Assembly (NCBI GenBank): GCA_963978895.1
Contig: OZ022238.1
Span: forward strand, 7,924,066-7,988,065
Reading direction: 5' to 3'
DNA from: Erpobdella octoculata
Lineage: Eukaryota > Annelida > Clitellata > Hirudinida > Erpobdellidae
DNA length: 64,000 bases
Part shown: positions 63,310-64,000 of the stretch, piece by piece
Layout of the letters: every line of letters starts with the position of its first letter
How positions within the stretch are numbered: the first letter of the stretch is position 1
Program-made: the position numbers and the translations under genes
Notes under the pieces: model-generated
The model's database searches: none
Seen by the model: the letters and a program-made list of their open reading frames with translations, nothing else
What the model was told of the DNA's origin: nothing

Positions 63310-63470
63310 TTTTGAGAAATATTAAATAAACTCAATGCTGAGCTAAACTACTTGTATGATTGCGTGGCACTCCTTCTAAACACGGCGACATGCTCCTCGG
63401 AAGACTGCAAGCTGTTAAACTTGGCTATCATTGAGGCAACTCGTGTAGCTGCGTGGTTAACATTGGCTGT
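55950..63470 (+). CDS. ESPL1: Second separase gene, exons 1-10 (runs towards the right edge)
   Basis: Exons corresponding to copy 1: 55950-56036 (exon 1), 56355-56441 (duplicate exon 1), 57018-57245, 58398-59333, 61211-61367, 61535-61639, 61718-61863, 62272-62528, 62686-62784, 62994-63046 and about 63311-63470. All are open and phase-consistent as far as in copy 1. Exon 7 is 78 bp longer, with LAECRRKLGQRKEAYQAVVE encoded twice. The exon 10 end differs: ttggctgtacga instead of ttgatgtacga, so the donor used in copy 1 would leave phase 0 here. The protease half is not in the window; whether it exists downstream is unknown. Confidence 0.8.
56352..56754 (+). repeat. Tandem 404-bp duplication containing separase exon 1
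   Basis: From aatcatgtgcggtaatctcg through cagatactaa, the sequence of 55948-56351 is repeated once, with a few substitutions (GAAAAG/GAAAAT in exon 1). It is absent in copy 1. Confidence 0.93.
59988..60161. repeat. 39-bp minisatellite, copy 2
   Basis: Same four units as at 20226-20400. Confidence 0.9.
60677..60793. repeat. (TATG)n microsatellite, copy 2
   Basis: Interrupted by a short tgtgtg segment not seen in copy 1. Confidence 0.95.
61037..61150. repeat. (CTA)n microsatellite, uninterrupted
   Basis: Empty-site allele of the array occupied by the R2-like LINE in copy 1. Confidence 0.97.
62297..62452 (+). repeat. 78-bp tandem duplication inside separase exon 7
   Basis: ttggccgagtgtagaagaaa recurs 78 bp later. 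Each unit is 26 codons and adds one TPR-like hairpin. Copy 1 has one unit. Confidence 0.97.
63238..63307. repeat. (TA)n microsatellite, copy 2
   Basis: Pure array; the copy-1 homologue is over three times longer and interrupted by TG. Confidence 0.97.
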
Positions 63471-63473
63471 ACG

Positions 63474-63633
63474 ATTAACGTTTTCTTTATTTTCTCGGTC
63501 ACAAGATACATGTCGCAGAGAAGTTTTGAAATCTGACCGGTCAATGGAACTTTGTTTCGGTTTTTCTAGGCTTGTCCAACCAGAAAAGAGTGGATTTTTA
63601 TTTGTAAAAGTGACTGAGGGTGGTTTATAAAAA
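63474..63633 (-). pseudogene. Truncated copy-2 remnant of the antisense ORF
   Basis: Only the final about 55 codons of the 429-codon frame remain. About 1.85 kb is deleted between ggtttataaa and aattgttctc, with AAA microhomology, joining to the equivalent of 27618. Confidence 0.8.
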
Positions 63634-64000
63634 TTGTTCTCTACATTGAGCTTTTGAAATCAGTTAAGTTAGCCTGCTTGCAACTCACAATTTCTTCATA
63701 AAGCCTCTCAAATTAGAAACACTTTTATCCACTTTATAATCTATTGATACGACTTCTTATGGACGTTTGAGTCATGTTAATATCAACGACTTATAGAATT
63801 TAATCATATTGTAGGATTGCATTCAGTCGATGTGTGTGTGCGTGTATGTGTGTGCGTATGTATGTGTGTGTGCATATGTAAGTGTGTGTGCATATGTGCA
63901 CGTGTGCGATCAATTTATCTGGTCGAGAAGTACAGAATGTTGAATTGTATTTATTTATTTAATATTACACAATAAGTCATCAAAGCTGAAGAAGGGCAGC

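Larger units (their letters stand above)
54316..64000. repeat. Segmental duplication, copy 2
   Basis: Direct repeat of 13595-about 28000, continuing beyond the window. It lacks the copy-1 insertions and carries its own 404-bp first-exon duplication (55948-56351 repeated at 56352-56754) and a 78-bp exon 7 duplication. Confidence 0.95.

Overview
The window is AT-rich nuclear DNA of a metazoan, probably an invertebrate. The evidence is multi-exon genes with GT-AG introns, animal-type domains (EMI, EGF, peroxisomal acyl-CoA oxidase, proline dehydrogenase, a separase of about 2,100 residues), Helitrons, hAT and Tc1/mariner-like elements, an R2-type LINE with a restriction-like endonuclease, and very heavy simple-sequence DNA. 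I cannot resolve the phylum. There is no operon structure; most long open frames here are translated microsatellites.

Layout. 0-4.7 kb: minus-strand gene for a secreted EMI/EGF protein, continuing off the left edge. 5.4-9 kb: two hAT-type elements and an interspersed repeat around the first of three exons of a proline dehydrogenase 3' end (+ strand, 7.8-10.96 kb). 11.2-12.9 kb: a minus-strand acyl-CoA oxidase with three disabling lesions, tail-to-tail with PRODH. 15.2-36.97 kb: a separase (ESPL1-type) gene reconstructed from about 26 exons, with an unrelated antisense ORF of 429 codons in one intron. 37-40 kb: a 3' minisatellite, a possible first exon of another gene, a 741-bp MITE with perfect termini and a Helitron end. 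40.2-44.4 kb: a decayed leucine-rich/helical-repeat gene split inside a codon run by a 2.4-kb Helitron. 44.4-54.3 kb: repeats, an LRP-type EGF exon with a Thr-rich exon, a hAT transposase remnant and a LINE remnant. 54.3-64 kb: a second, near-identical direct copy of 13.6-28.0 kb carrying separase exons 1 to 10 again.

The most informative feature is the direct repeat. The two copies of the separase 5' half differ by clean events: a 248-bp Tc1/mariner-like MITE, a 773-bp element with a 9-bp target duplication and a 1.7-kb R2-like LINE only in copy 1; a duplicated first exon only in copy 2; and two different in-frame duplications of TPR-like exon segments, one per copy. Either this is a young tandem duplication of about 40.7 kb or two haplotypes assembled end to end. 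Each copy serves as the empty site for the other's insertions.

Functionally, separase is the cysteine protease that cleaves cohesin at anaphase. Its catalytic His and Cys are encoded in one exon (36,489-36,653). The remaining genes (matrix/adhesion protein, mitochondrial proline catabolism, peroxisomal beta-oxidation) show no common pathway.
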